Assembly (NCBI GenBank): GCA_902802945.1
Contig: CADCOC010000024.1
Span: forward strand, 1 to 36,726
Source of the DNA: an uncultured bacterium
GTDB lineage: Bacteria; Verrucomicrobiota; Kiritimatiellia; RFP12; UBA1067
DNA length: 36,726 nucleotides
Reading direction: 5' to 3'
Shown here in pieces: positions 1-13,234 of the stretch (position 1 is the first letter of the stretch; each line of letters opens with the position of its first letter). Under the pieces are notes generated by a model. The model did no database searches, was not told where the DNA came from, and was given only the letters and a program-made list of their open reading frames with translations. The position numbers and the translations under genes are program-made.

Positions 1-92
1 ACGAGGACGACGAAGACGAGACCGCGAAGGCGGTGCGTCTCCGTCTCTGCGGGGTGATACTCCACCCCGAATTTTCCCCGTGCGTAGCCCAT
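1..92 (-). CDS. N-terminus of unidentified membrane protein (partial)
   Basis: An open frame starts with ATG at 92 and runs off the left edge of the window. It begins 13 bases after the yajC stop codon on the same strand. The visible 30 residues are polar and charged (MGYARGKFGVEYHPAETETH), then turn hydrophobic (LRGLVFVVL), which looks like a short cytoplasmic tail entering a membrane helix. In many bacteria the gene after yajC is secD, but this N-terminus does not look like a typical SecD start, so no name is given. No clear Shine-Dalgarno site precedes it, so translational coupling to yajC is plausible. The call rests on frame and position only. Confidence 0.45.
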   Translation of the reverse strand, partial: MGYARGKFGVEYHPAETETHRLRGLVFVVL

Positions 93-105
93 GTCGACGA
101 ACTGC

Positions 106-570
106 CTACTTTGCCGCAGGCGCTTCTGCGACTACGCCGATCACGGAGGATCTGGCAACTTCCACCACAACGTCGCGGGCGATCTCGATGTTGAAGGTGT
201 TCTCCTTCGCCTCGACGATGGTGCCGATGAGCCCGCCAGCGAAGGAGACCTTGGCGCCGGCGCGGAGCTCTTCGATCATCTTGCGGCGCTCCTTCTCCTT
301 GCGCTGCTGAGGCTTGATCATCATGAAGTAGAAGAGCGCGAAAAGAATCATCGTGGGTATCATAATGCCGAAGCCGCCGCCCTGCGGGGCAGGCTTGGCA
401 GGCGCGTTGGCCGGCTGCACTTCGGCGGCGGCTGGCGCGGCGGCTGCGGCTTCTGTGCCTGCTGGCGCTGCCGCAGGTGCCGTTGCGGGTGCGGCGGAGA
501 TTGCCGTTGCGGGAGCTGCTGCAGGTGCCGTTGTGGCCGGCTGTGCGGCCTGTGCGAAGAGAACGTTCAT
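106..570 (-). CDS. yajC: Preprotein translocase accessory subunit YajC
   Basis: This is the single-span inner-membrane protein that associates with SecDF-YidC of the Sec translocon. The 154 residues begin with a hydrophobic stretch and a long Ala/Pro-rich segment (about residues 8-65). Then comes the family core: a membrane helix (IMIPTMILFALFYFMMI, about residues 69-85), the hallmark KPQQRKEKERR just after it, and the small C-terminal domain with the typical G-I-V and V-E-V-A-R pattern. Ordinary YajC is about 90-110 residues, so the Ala/Pro-rich N-terminal extension is the unusual part. An AAAGGA site lies shortly before the ATG. It follows tgt on the same strand, the common tgt-yajC order. 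Confidence 0.93.
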   Translation of the reverse strand: MNVLFAQAAQPATTAPAAAPATAISAAPATAPAAAPAGTEAAAAAPAAAEVQPANAPAKPAPQGGGFGIMIPTMILFALFYFMMIKPQQRKEKERRKMIEELRAGAKVSFAGGLIGTIVEAKENTFNIEIARDVVVEVARSSVIGVVAEAPAAK

Positions 571-583
571 TGTAGGTTCCTTT

Positions 584-626
584 GTTTCTGGTTTCTGGTT
601 TCGAGTTTCGAAGTTTCTGGTTTATG
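584..626. repeat. Heptanucleotide tandem repeat between tgt and yajC
   Basis: Six near-identical 7-base units lie in the 73-base gap. On the plus strand they read GTTTCTG, GTTTCTG, GTTTCGA, GTTTCGA, (one extra A) GTTTCTG, GTTTATG. In the tgt-yajC transcript they would read as CAGAAAC-type units immediately before the yajC Shine-Dalgarno site. No hairpin of note is formed and no function is assigned. Confidence 0.75.
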
Positions 627-643
627 GTTGAATGGCGTTTGAT

Positions 644-5876
<5,233 letters not shown>

Positions 5877-5941
5877 CGGCAGGGCGCTGTCACGGCAACG
5901 AACGAAGAAAACACTTGATGAATAGACAAGGAGGAAGAAAA

Positions 5942-7264
5942 ATGGTTAGATGCGCAAAAATAAGGAGAACACTCTGCGTGGTGATCGCGTCCTCGTCGGC
6001 GTTCGCCGCCCCGTATGCGTTCAAGATCACGTGCAAAGATCCGGCACGGATGCGTCCTGTCGGCGAAGAGACCGAGTTCCGGATACAGTGTACCGATCTT
6101 CGCAAGGCCGGTGTCGGCGGCGAGGTCGAGGTGCGGCTCGACAACTTCGGCACGAAGACAATCATCTCGCGCAAGGTCGATCCCGCGAAGGAGAATCCGA
6201 TCATCCTGAAGGGCACGCTTGACGAGCCGGGCTTCCTGCGCGCGGCGGCCTTCAACCCCGGGGTGGCGGAAACGCCGTTCGGCCTTGGCAGGGGCAACGA
6301 ATGCGCCAGCGTCGGCTACGAGCCGGAGAAGATACGTCCCGGCTTTCCGCGTCCGGCAGATTTCGATTCCTACTGGCAGGGCGAACGGGAACGCCTGCGC
6401 CGCGACGTGCCGATCGATGTCCGCCGCGAACCGCTGTCCGTGAAGGGGCGGAAGGGCTTTAAGCTGTGGAAGGTGAGCTTCGCCACCTTTGGCGGCAAGC
6501 GGGTGTGGGGGTTGCTCTCCGTGCCGGACGACGGATCGAAGGGACCATGGCCGCTCAAGGTGAACGTGCCGGGTGCGGGGCCGGCGTGTTCCGAGGCGCA
6601 GGCGACGACAGAGGCGGGGATGGTTACGCTCGTCATGAACGTGCATCCGTTCGAGCCGGCACGGACGCCAAGGGAACAGGATGCGAAGTACAAGGCGCAG
6701 GACAAACACTTCGTGGCAAAATACGGCGTCACGTACGCCACCGCCGGCATCGCGGTGAGCCGCGAGGAGTGTTTTTTCCACGACGCCATCCTCGGCATCG
6801 ACCGCGCGGTGGACTGGGCGGTTGCGCTTCCCGAGGTGGACCGTTCGCGCGTCTGGTACTACGGCGGCAGCCAGGGCGGCGGATTCGGCATGTACCTCAT
6901 GGGCTTGAACAAGAACTTCACGAAGGGTTTCGTGTGGATCTGCGCGCTGGCCGACCATGGCGGCTATCGTGTCGGGCGCACGCCTGGTTGGCCGCGCCTG
7001 GTTGCCCGCAGTGGCGACGAGGCGGCGCGGAAGGTGGCCGAGCGCTACGCGCCGTACTTTGACGCCTGCCATTTCGCGCCGCTCGTGAAGGTGCCGGTGC
7101 GCATGACGGCCGGACTCGCCGACGTTTGTTGTCCGCCGCCGTCCGTCTGGAGCGCGTACAACTCCCTTGGCTCCACCGACAAGAAGATTGTTCCCTGTCC
7201 CGGCGTGGGGCACCACGTGCCAAGCGGCCTGCGCGCCCAGCAGCAGCGCTGGCTCGCGCAGTAG
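5942..7264 (+). CDS. Exported acetyl xylan esterase / cephalosporin-C deacetylase (CE7-type)
   Basis: An alpha/beta hydrolase expected to remove acetyl groups from polysaccharide or oligosaccharide. The 440-residue protein has a short signal peptide (about residues 1-22) and a beta-sandwich-like N-terminal region before the hydrolase. The AXE1 entry motif GFPRPADFDSYW is present. The catalytic triad can be assigned as Ser310 in YYGGSQGGG, Asp394 in AGLADVCCPP and His424 in GVGHHV, all in family-typical contexts. An AGGAGG site precedes the ATG at 5942, which is preferred over in-frame upstream starts that lack one. It follows the phosphodiesterase-like gene by 65 bases with no visible promoter or terminator between them, so they are probably co-transcribed. 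Confidence 0.88.
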   Translation: MVRCAKIRRTLCVVIASSSAFAAPYAFKITCKDPARMRPVGEETEFRIQCTDLRKAGVGGEVEVRLDNFGTKTIISRKVDPAKENPIILKGTLDEPGFLRAAAFNPGVAETPFGLGRGNECASVGYEPEKIRPGFPRPADFDSYWQGERERLRRDVPIDVRREPLSVKGRKGFKLWKVSFATFGGKRVWGLLSVPDDGSKGPWPLKVNVPGAGPACSEAQATTEAGMVTLVMNVHPFEPARTPREQDAKYKAQDKHFVAKYGVTYATAGIAVSREECFFHDAILGIDRAVDWAVALPEVDRSRVWYYGGSQGGGFGMYLMGLNKNFTKGFVWICALADHGGYRVGRTPGWPRLVARSGDEAARKVAERYAPYFDACHFAPLVKVPVRMTAGLADVCCPPPSVWSAYNSLGSTDKKIVPCPGVGHHVPSGLRAQQQRWLAQ

Positions 7265-7341
7265 GGACTTTCTGGAAACAGGCCCTGCGGAACAGTTGAG
7301 CTCGTTGAGATTTGCCGCACAATGTACATTGGAGAAGTCGT

Positions 7342-8547
7342 ATGAAAATGAGTGAAAAGGGATTGTTGCTTGCGCACGGTGCGCTCATTTTGTTGGTTTG
7401 CGGAACGTCAACGACAGCTGGCGCTTCGTGGGGCGTGAAGTTCAAGGTGCGGCGGATCGGCCGCGTGCGGACAGAGGCGTGCGCCGTGGCGGACTTCAAC
7501 AACGACGGTCGGCTCGACGTGATTGCGGGGCCGAACCTCTACCTCGCGCCGGAGTTCCGTCCGGTCAAGGTACGCGACGTGACGTCGAACGTGAAGGGGG
7601 ATGGTCGGGGCTACGCGGACGACTTCATGAACCTTCCGCTCGACGTGAACGGCGACGGCCGCACCGACGTGATCTCCGGCGGATGGTTCAGCAAGGAGAC
7701 GTGCTGGGTAGAAAACGCGCTGCCTTCGACGAACATCTGGAAACGTCATCTCATCGACCGCACCGGCAACATCGAAACCGGCCTCCTCGTGGACATCGAC
7801 GGCGACGGCAAGTCGACGGATATCCTGCCGGACACGCAGCACACCTGTCTCTACACGCCGTCCGGCGAAGGTTCGTTCGCGCGCGATGCCGTGGACGGCA
7901 CTCGCTGCAACATGGGCCGCGGCTGCGGCGACCTCAACGGCGACGGACTCAACGACGTACTCACCCCGACTGCCTGGTACGAGCAGCTCCCCGGCCGCAA
8001 ATGGCGCAAGCACCCGCTAGACGTCGGCTTCTCGGATGGCGGCCGCGCGCTCGGCCACGCCTCCAACATGATCGTCTACGACGTCAACGACGACGGTCTT
8101 GCGGACATCCTCGTGAGCTCCGCACACCGGTACGGCATTTTCTGGTGGGAACAGCTCAACGAGCGCACCCCGAACGGCGAGCTGCGCTTCCAGAAGCACG
8201 TGATCGACGACACGTGGACGCAGGCCCACTACCTTGGCTGGGCGGACATCAACGGCGACGACACGCCGGAGCTGATCACGGGCAAGCGCTTCCGCGCGCA
8301 CAACGGCGGCGACCCGGACGAGGACGGTCCGCTCGGCGTTTACTACTACGCATTCACCCCGGGGCCGAATCCCGTCTTCACGAAGCACGCGATCACATAC
8401 AATGAAGGCATCGGCGCCGGGATGAACATCGTCCCCGCCGACATCGACGGCGACGGCGACGTTGACCTTGTCACGACGGGCAAATGGGGCGGCCCCGTTA
8501 TTTTCGAGAACATGGCGAAGAGCCCGGTTTGCCAAGCGGGGCGGTAG
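7342..8547 (+). CDS. Exported FG-GAP/VCBS repeat protein
   Basis: A 401-residue secreted protein made almost wholly of repeats that bind calcium in a beta-propeller. After a signal peptide (to about residue 28) there are seven Asp-rich units: DFNNDGRLDVI, DVNGDGRTDVI, DIDGDGKSTDI, DLNGDGLNDVL, DVNDDGLADIL, DINGDDTPELI and DIDGDGDVDLV. Seven units would fit one complete propeller. No catalytic domain is apparent. In Verrucomicrobiota and Planctomycetota such proteins often sit in glycan-degradation loci, and binding or scaffolding is the likely role. A GGAG site precedes the chosen ATG; a further in-frame ATG lies two codons downstream. It lies 77 bases after the esterase gene on the same strand. 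Confidence 0.85.
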   Translation: MKMSEKGLLLAHGALILLVCGTSTTAGASWGVKFKVRRIGRVRTEACAVADFNNDGRLDVIAGPNLYLAPEFRPVKVRDVTSNVKGDGRGYADDFMNLPLDVNGDGRTDVISGGWFSKETCWVENALPSTNIWKRHLIDRTGNIETGLLVDIDGDGKSTDILPDTQHTCLYTPSGEGSFARDAVDGTRCNMGRGCGDLNGDGLNDVLTPTAWYEQLPGRKWRKHPLDVGFSDGGRALGHASNMIVYDVNDDGLADILVSSAHRYGIFWWEQLNERTPNGELRFQKHVIDDTWTQAHYLGWADINGDDTPELITGKRFRAHNGGDPDEDGPLGVYYYAFTPGPNPVFTKHAITYNEGIGAGMNIVPADIDGDGDVDLVTTGKWGGPVIFENMAKSPVCQAGR

Positions 8548-8608
8548 GGCCGTTTGACTAGCGTGCCTTAATCCCGTTCCGGCTGCGCCACGCGCGCATG
8601 GAGAGACC

Positions 8609-8633
8609 GGGAGGGCCGCGCTCCGTCGCGGCC
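8609..8633. repeat. Hairpin repeat, intergenic copy
   Basis: GGGAG is followed by a perfect 7-bp stem, GGCCGCG and CGCGGCC, around the loop CTCCGT. The arrangement and loop are the same as in the copy inside proS at 28334-28358. It resembles the reverse complement of the metH copies, where the loop is ACAAG and CTCCC follows the stem. Confidence 0.75.
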
Positions 8634-8640
8634 GCTAACT

Positions 8641-8711
8641 GGGAAAGCCGCCTTCCAGGCGGCGGGGGCGGACAAAAATACTTGGAATCTCTGGGAACGC
8701 CGCCTTCCATC
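8641..8711. repeat. Second intergenic hairpin repeat and its half copy
   Basis: GCCGCC (8647-8652) and GGCGGC (8658-8663) form a 6-bp stem around TTCCA, preceded by GGGAAA. A related string, GGGAACGCCGCCTTCCA, starts at 8692 but lacks the second arm. This stretch, with the hairpin at 8609, fills most of the 229-base gap before the GH88 gene. No terminator T-tract is seen. Confidence 0.6.
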
Positions 8712-8730
8712 CTCCGCAAACGCCCAAGAT

Positions 8731-8739
8731 ATGCTATAC
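8731..8739 (+). promoter_or_regulatory. Extended -10 promoter of the GH88 gene
   Basis: TGC followed by TATACT (8734-8739), 37 bases before the ATG at 8777. An AAGGAA Shine-Dalgarno site lies at 8765-8770, so this gene has a normal leader. No good -35 is seen at 17 bases. Confidence 0.6.
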
Positions 8740-8776
8740 TATTGCCGCATCGCAACCCAATGAGAAGGAATGTGAC

Positions 8777-10780
8777 ATGAAGAAACTGCTGTTGGCCGCG
8801 GTATTCGCGGCCGCCGCGTGCGTGCAGGCCGGAACTCCGGCCGAGGATGAACTGCTCAAGGCCCTGCCGGGCATCTTTGAGAAGTCGGGGGCGCACTATC
8901 GCGCGCTGCTCGAGGCGATGAAGGCGCACGGGCCGGACAAGTTCCCGAAGCGCTTCCAGAACGGAAAGCTCGTCGTCATCCCGCCGAAGGACTGGTGCAG
9001 CGGCTTCTTCCCCGGCGCGCTCTGGTATCTCTACGAATACACGAATGACGCCTTCTGGAAGGAGCAGGCCGTAGCCTACACCGAGCGTCTGATCGAGCCA
9101 CTGCGCCACGACGCGAGCAACCACGACGTGGGTTTCCGCACCTACTGCTCGGCCGGCAACGGCCTGCGCCTCACCGGCGACACGCGCTACGCCGCGTTCC
9201 TGCACGATACGTCCGCCGCGCTTCGTACACGCTATGACGACAAACTTGGCCTCATCCGCAGCTGGAACTCGCCGAAGGGCGGCGGACACTTCGGCACGAA
9301 GTACGTCGTGATCATCGACAACATGATGAACCTCGAACTCCTCGAATGGGACGCGAAGAACGGCGGCGACCCGAAGTCGGACAAGATCGCGCGCAGCCAG
9401 GCGGACATCACGGACGCTCACCACTACCGTCCCGACGGCAGCGCCTACCACATCCTCGACTACGATCCCGTCACATGCCGCGTGCGTGCGCACTATTCCG
9501 GTCAGGGAGGAAACGTGGAGGGCACCTGGGCGCGCGGACACGCCTGGGGCATCTACGGCTTTACGATGATGTACCGCGAAACGCGCGTGCGGCGTTACCT
9601 CGAGCGCGCGATGAAGGCGGCCGACTACTGGCTCGACCATCCGAACATGCCCGCGGACGGCATCTGCTACTGGGACTTCTCCTTCCCCGGCGAGGAGCGC
9701 GACGTGTCGGCGTCCGCCGTCACCGCGAGCGCGCTTTTCGAGCTCCAGTCCTTCGCGCCGCCCGCGAAGGCGGCGAAGTACCGCGCCGCCGCCGTGAAGA
9801 TGCTCGCATCGCTCGCGTCGCCCGCCTACTTCGCGAAGCCGGGCGAGAACGGCGACTTCCTCCTGATGCATTCCGTCGGACACAAGCCCGGCAAGAGCGA
9901 GGTGGACGTGCCGCTCAACTACGCCGACTACTACTTCCTCGAGGCGCTCCTTCGCTTCAAGGCAATGATGGCCGCAACGCCCGCCGAGGCGAAGCCCTGT
10001 TGCCGTGCGTTCTACGCGCCGTACCGCATGGACGACTTCGCGTGGGAGAACGACTGCCTCGGCATGCGTGCGTACGGCCCCGTGATCATGGAGCCCGCGC
10101 CGAAGGGGCAGAAGCTCATTTCCAGCGGCTTCGACGTGTTCAACAAGTGCGTGGACTATCCCGTACTTGAAAAGTGGCTCCACGGCAAGGGCGAGGGCTC
10201 CTACCACAAGGACCACGGCGAGGGCATGGACAACTACAAGGTGTCCACGGGACGCGGCGTGGGCGGCGTGGGCATGCTCGGCGCTGGCGGCTGGACGTAC
10301 GAGAAGAACTGGAAGAAGCAGCGCGTGATCTCCGAGAAGCCCGAGGAGGCCGTGTTCGAGCTCGAGTACGAGGCCTACACCATTCGCGGAACGATCACGA
10401 AGGGGTGTCCGTTCGTGAAGTTCGAGGTGCGTCCGAACGAGGGCGTCGCGCTCGCGGGGCAGCGTCTGATCGGTCCGGGTCTCGACGTGTCGAAGGCGCG
10501 CCAGCATAACGGCGAGATGAAAATCGGCTTCAACCCCGGCTTCGTCGCCAACTGGGAGCCGGAGGGCGTGGACGGACAGAAGGGCTCAATCGGTACCGCG
10601 ATCGTGCTGCCCGGCCGCGCGCGCCTCGCGTCCGACGACATGGAGTGTATCTACCTTCTTCAGGGCGAGAAAGCGTTCACGTACTACGCAGGTGCCTGCT
10701 GGAGCGGTGCGGGGGTGTTCACCACTGCTACCGCTTGGCATGAATTTGTGGAGAAGTTCGCCGAAGGTCTTGTGAAGTGA
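8777..10780 (+). CDS. Exported GH88 unsaturated glucuronyl hydrolase fused to DUF4861
   Basis: A two-domain 667-residue enzyme with a signal peptide (residues 1-18). The first part (about 25-395) is an alpha/alpha-barrel GH88 domain. HDVGF carries Asp117 and VIIDNMMNLELL carries Asp181; their spacing is close to that of the Asp88/Asp149 pair of the Bacillus unsaturated glucuronyl hydrolase. WARGHAWGIYGF is also typical. Such enzymes hydrolyse the unsaturated uronic acid left at chain ends by polysaccharide lyases. The second part (about 410-660) starts with APYRMDDFAWEND and matches the DUF4861 pattern, a family of unproven function found near pectin and uronate degradation genes. It has its own promoter within the glycan cluster. 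The exact glycan cannot be read from the sequence. Confidence 0.88.
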   Translation: MKKLLLAAVFAAAACVQAGTPAEDELLKALPGIFEKSGAHYRALLEAMKAHGPDKFPKRFQNGKLVVIPPKDWCSGFFPGALWYLYEYTNDAFWKEQAVAYTERLIEPLRHDASNHDVGFRTYCSAGNGLRLTGDTRYAAFLHDTSAALRTRYDDKLGLIRSWNSPKGGGHFGTKYVVIIDNMMNLELLEWDAKNGGDPKSDKIARSQADITDAHHYRPDGSAYHILDYDPVTCRVRAHYSGQGGNVEGTWARGHAWGIYGFTMMYRETRVRRYLERAMKAADYWLDHPNMPADGICYWDFSFPGEERDVSASAVTASALFELQSFAPPAKAAKYRAAAVKMLASLASPAYFAKPGENGDFLLMHSVGHKPGKSEVDVPLNYADYYFLEALLRFKAMMAATPAEAKPCCRAFYAPYRMDDFAWENDCLGMRAYGPVIMEPAPKGQKLISSGFDVFNKCVDYPVLEKWLHGKGEGSYHKDHGEGMDNYKVSTGRGVGGVGMLGAGGWTYEKNWKKQRVISEKPEEAVFELEYEAYTIRGTITKGCPFVKFEVRPNEGVALAGQRLIGPGLDVSKARQHNGEMKIGFNPGFVANWEPEGVDGQKGSIGTAIVLPGRARLASDDMECIYLLQGEKAFTYYAGACWSGAGVFTTATAWHEFVEKFAEGLVK

Positions 10781-10813
10781 CCTGTATAAAAATCGTGCCG
10801 CGCAGGTGGGGCA

Positions 10814-10842
10814 TGGACAACTGCGCCGGCATCTGGTAAACT
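10814..10842 (+). promoter_or_regulatory. Promoter of the discoidin-like gene
   Basis: A -35-like TGGACA (10814-10819), a 17-base spacer ending in TGG, and a -10 TAAACT (10837-10842). The leader then carries AAAGGAAG before the ATG at 10878. Confidence 0.6.
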
Positions 10843-10877
10843 ATTGCGGTCCGTTTTCAAAGAAAGGAAGAGTCAAT

Positions 10878-11543
10878 ATGAAGAAACTGGTCATATCAGC
10901 GCTGGCGCTTGCCGCCGCAGCCGCGTTCGCGGAGAAGGTCGCCATCAAATTTGAACTGCCCCCGCCCCACTCGAGCGGTACGCCGAAGGAAATCAAGAGC
11001 GACAACCTCGAGAAGGACCGCGGCCCGGGCAAGCTCCGTCCGCCGATCATGGTCGAGCCGGAGTACGCGAAGAAGCTCACCACGGAGGATACGAAGGTGA
11101 CGACCTCCGAGGAGGCCGTGACTGGCGAGAACGAGTACGTGGTTGACGGCGACAAGACGCCGGACGCGACGTGCATGCTCCAGCTCCCCAGCGGCGTGCA
11201 GTGGGTGCAGCTCGACCTCGGCGCCGAGCACGAGATCTCCGCCGTGTGCGTGTGGCACGACCAGGGCGACGAGCGCGTGTACAAGGACGTGATCATGCAG
11301 ATCTCGAACGACCCGAAGTTCAAGGAGGGCGTGACGACGATCTTCAACAACGACCACGACGACTCCTCCAAACTCGGCACGAAGGGCAAGGACAAGGAGT
11401 ACCGCGAGCGCAACGACGGTCGCCCCGTCTCTGCGATGATCGACGACAAGCCCACGAAGGGCCGCTATGTGCGCTGCTACTCGAACGGGTCCACCAGCGA
11501 GCCGATCAACAACTACATTGAGATCGAAGTGTTCGGGAAGTAA
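10878..11543 (+). CDS. Exported discoidin-like (F5/8 type C) domain protein
   Basis: A 221-residue protein with a clear signal peptide (MKKLVISALALAAAAAFA). The C-terminal half resembles a galactose-binding/discoidin jelly roll: VQWVQLDLGAEHEISAVCVW, then DVIMQISNDPKF, then GRYVRCYSNGST and a closing NNYIEIEVFG strand. This is the order usual for F5/8 type C modules that bind carbohydrate. No catalytic domain is present, so it probably acts as a free carbohydrate-binding or surface protein. An AAAGGAAG site precedes the ATG. It follows the GH88 gene and closes the row of exported glycan proteins; the next gene begins directly after its stop codon. Confidence 0.78.
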   Translation: MKKLVISALALAAAAAFAEKVAIKFELPPPHSSGTPKEIKSDNLEKDRGPGKLRPPIMVEPEYAKKLTTEDTKVTTSEEAVTGENEYVVDGDKTPDATCMLQLPSGVQWVQLDLGAEHEISAVCVWHDQGDERVYKDVIMQISNDPKFKEGVTTIFNNDHDDSSKLGTKGKDKEYRERNDGRPVSAMIDDKPTKGRYVRCYSNGSTSEPINNYIEIEVFGK

Positions 11544-12212
11544 GTGTCCCACATCGCAGACATCGCATTGGAGTTTTCGGGACGCGGCGGCAAGCGATTG
11601 CGGCCGCGTCTTTGTCAGGCGGTATACGAAGCGCTTGGCAGCGGTCGCGGGGCGACCGCCCTACCGGGTGACATTGCGGCCGTGATGGAGGCGGTGGAGT
11701 GCTTCCACAAGGCGTCGCTGATCCATGACGACATCGAGGACGGCGACGAGGAGCGGTACGGCCGACCGACCGTCTGGAAGGAGCACGGGGTGCCCGTGGC
11801 AATCGCCGTGGGCGATTGGCTCGTGGCGCGTGGCTACAACTTGATTGCACGGAGCGGCTTCGTGCGCGCAGCGCAGATGCTTGATGTCACGACTGCGTCG
11901 CATCTGCGCCTCTGCGAAGGCCAGGGGGACGACCTGCTGGGTGTGTCCGGTACGGAAGAGTACATTTCCGTGTGCTCGCGCAAGACGGGCGAGGCGTTCG
12001 CCCTCGCCGCCCAGTTGGGCGCGCTCGCCGCCGGAGCGGACGACGAACCCTACCGCCGCTGGGGTCTCGCCTACGGTGTTCTGTTCCAGATCAATGACGA
12101 CATTGCAGACGTCGGCGAATCGGATGAACTGCGCGCCCTAAAGGCCGAATGGAAAGGCCGCCTCGCCGCGATTTCGCGTGAAATCGGCTTCGATTGTACC
12201 ATTAATTGCTAA
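11544..12212 (+). CDS. Short polyprenyl synthetase-family protein
   Basis: A homologue of trans-isoprenyl diphosphate synthases (FPP/GGPP type). It shows GGKRLRP, the first Asp-rich motif HDDIED (Asp62, Asp63, Asp66) and the second NDDIAD (Asp185, Asp186, Asp189). At 222 residues it is much shorter than the usual 290-330. The N-terminal helices before GGKRLRP are almost absent, and the region after the second motif lacks the usual GK..GSD..GK.T.P stretch. The start is a GTG immediately after the discoidin stop codon TAA, in the same frame, so it cannot be extended upstream. It may be a minimal active form, a diverged paralogue or a decaying gene. The preceding GGGAAG could serve as ribosome binding site by coupling. 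Confidence 0.7.
   Translation: MSHIADIALEFSGRGGKRLRPRLCQAVYEALGSGRGATALPGDIAAVMEAVECFHKASLIHDDIEDGDEERYGRPTVWKEHGVPVAIAVGDWLVARGYNLIARSGFVRAAQMLDVTTASHLRLCEGQGDDLLGVSGTEEYISVCSRKTGEAFALAAQLGALAAGADDEPYRRWGLAYGVLFQINDDIADVGESDELRALKAEWKGRLAAISREIGFDCTINC
11641..11659. repeat. 8-bp inverted repeat in the prenyl synthetase gene
   Basis: GCGGTCGC and GCGACCGC flank a GGG loop, followed by CCTACC. It encodes the variable loop SGRGATALPG. It resembles the hairpin repeats of metH and proS in stem composition but has a different loop, so its membership in that family is uncertain. Confidence 0.45.
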
Positions 12213-12284
12213 GTTCTTTGCGGAGGCTCGCCCGTAAAGCAAGAAGCAATGGCGCGGAATTCTGCCTATCGCGGAATTATGCCC

Positions 12285-12313
12285 TTGCGTCCGGTGAAAT
12301 GGTTTGGTATCAT
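12285..12313 (+). promoter_or_regulatory. Promoter of the Rpn-type gene
   Basis: A -35 TTGCGT (12285-12290), a 17-base spacer ending in TGG, and a -10 TATCAT (12308-12313). Eleven bases separate the -10 from the ATG at 12325, and there is no Shine-Dalgarno site, so a leaderless or near-leaderless mRNA is predicted. Confidence 0.6.
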
Positions 12314-12324
12314 TCCGCTGTCCG

Positions 12325-13185
12325 ATGAAAAATAGGCGAAACATATCCGATGCGGCCGAGAGCGCAGGGGAGCGCGACCTTCAGGAGAAGATCGACGCCT
12401 TCTGTCTGATGGACGACAAGTTCATGCGCAAGTGCCTTGAGAAGGCACGTGCGTCTGTGCAGTTCATCGTGCGGGCCTTGCTGGACGACGACTCGCTCGT
12501 CGTCAGGGAGTTTTCGACGCAGCGGACGGTCGCGAACCTGCAGGGGCGTGGCGCGACGCTCGATATCTACGCCGTCGACGGCAGGGGCCGCGAGATCGAC
12601 ATCGAGATTCAGAACGACCTTTCCGACGCAGACGCGCGCCGCGCGCGCTGGTATTCCGCGCTTCTCGACGCGAACAGCCTTAAGGCGGGCGAGGACCCGC
12701 GCAGCCTTCGCGAGACTTACGTGATCTTCATCACGCGTGGCGACTACCTCGGCGGAGGCAAAGAGTTTAGGGAGTTCGTCCGAATTGACAAGTCTGACGG
12801 AAAATGTCTTGGCGACGGCACGACCATCATCTACGTGAACGGCGAGAGCGAGAGTAACACTCGAGTCGGCAGGTTGGTTCACGACTTGCGCTGCAGTAAT
12901 CCTGACGAGATGTATTCCAAGACGCTTGCAAATCAAGTGAGACGATTCAAAACGACAAAAGAAGGGAGAAAGGCAATGAGCGAAGTTCTCGAAAAAATGT
13001 GCGCGGAGGAGCGGATGGCCGGCTTACGCGAGGGAAAACGCGAGGGAAAACGCGAGGGCAAGAAAGAAGGACTGCTCGCGGCTGCTAAGCGTATTGTTCA
13101 GAGCGGACTTGCTACGCTCGACCAGGTGGTCACAACGCTAAAGCTTGACAAGGCGCAGGAGCGCGCCTTGCGCGCGATGCTGTAG
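12325..13185 (+). CDS. Rpn family PD-(D/E)XK nuclease / putative transposase
   Basis: A 286-residue protein of the recombination-promoting nuclease (Rpn, formerly transposase_31-like) group. The PD-(D/E)XK core is visible: LDIYA with Asp80, then EIDIEIQ with Glu94 and Gln96, preceded by a hydrophobic helix and the family-typical opening KIDAFCLMDDKFM. After the core, the C-terminal part is charged and helical, and carries tandem GKREGKREGKKEG (three 12-base units at 13027-13062), a common tail in this family. The ATG at 12325 is chosen over an upstream TTG that overlaps the promoter -10. No terminal inverted repeats or target duplications were seen, so it is annotated as a gene rather than an insertion sequence. 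Confidence 0.8.
   Translation: MKNRRNISDAAESAGERDLQEKIDAFCLMDDKFMRKCLEKARASVQFIVRALLDDDSLVVREFSTQRTVANLQGRGATLDIYAVDGRGREIDIEIQNDLSDADARRARWYSALLDANSLKAGEDPRSLRETYVIFITRGDYLGGGKEFREFVRIDKSDGKCLGDGTTIIYVNGESESNTRVGRLVHDLRCSNPDEMYSKTLANQVRRFKTTKEGRKAMSEVLEKMCAEERMAGLREGKREGKREGKKEGLLAAAKRIVQSGLATLDQVVTTLKLDKAQERALRAML
13027..13062 (+). repeat. 12-base tandem repeat in the Rpn-type gene
   Basis: Three consecutive in-frame units, CGCGAGGGAAAA, CGCGAGGGAAAA and CGCGAGGGCAAG, encode the REGK-type tail. The copy number is likely to vary between strains. Confidence 0.8.
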
Positions 13186-13234
13186 CTGGTGGAATACGAT
13201 AATACACCGTCTTTCAAAAAAAGGAGAATTCATT

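Noticed and set aside
8558..10507. Long minus-strand open frame opposite the GH88 gene
   Set aside because: Same artefact: no recognisable domains, and complete overlap with a well-supported enzyme.
11581..11610. Inverted repeat GACGCGG/CCGCGTC in the prenyl synthetase gene
   Set aside because: It falls on the conserved GGKRLRP motif with a 16-base loop; chance pairing in GC-rich coding sequence is likely.
12325..13185. Insertion sequence around the Rpn-type gene
   Set aside because: No terminal inverted repeats or target-site duplication were seen, and the gene has an ordinary local promoter.
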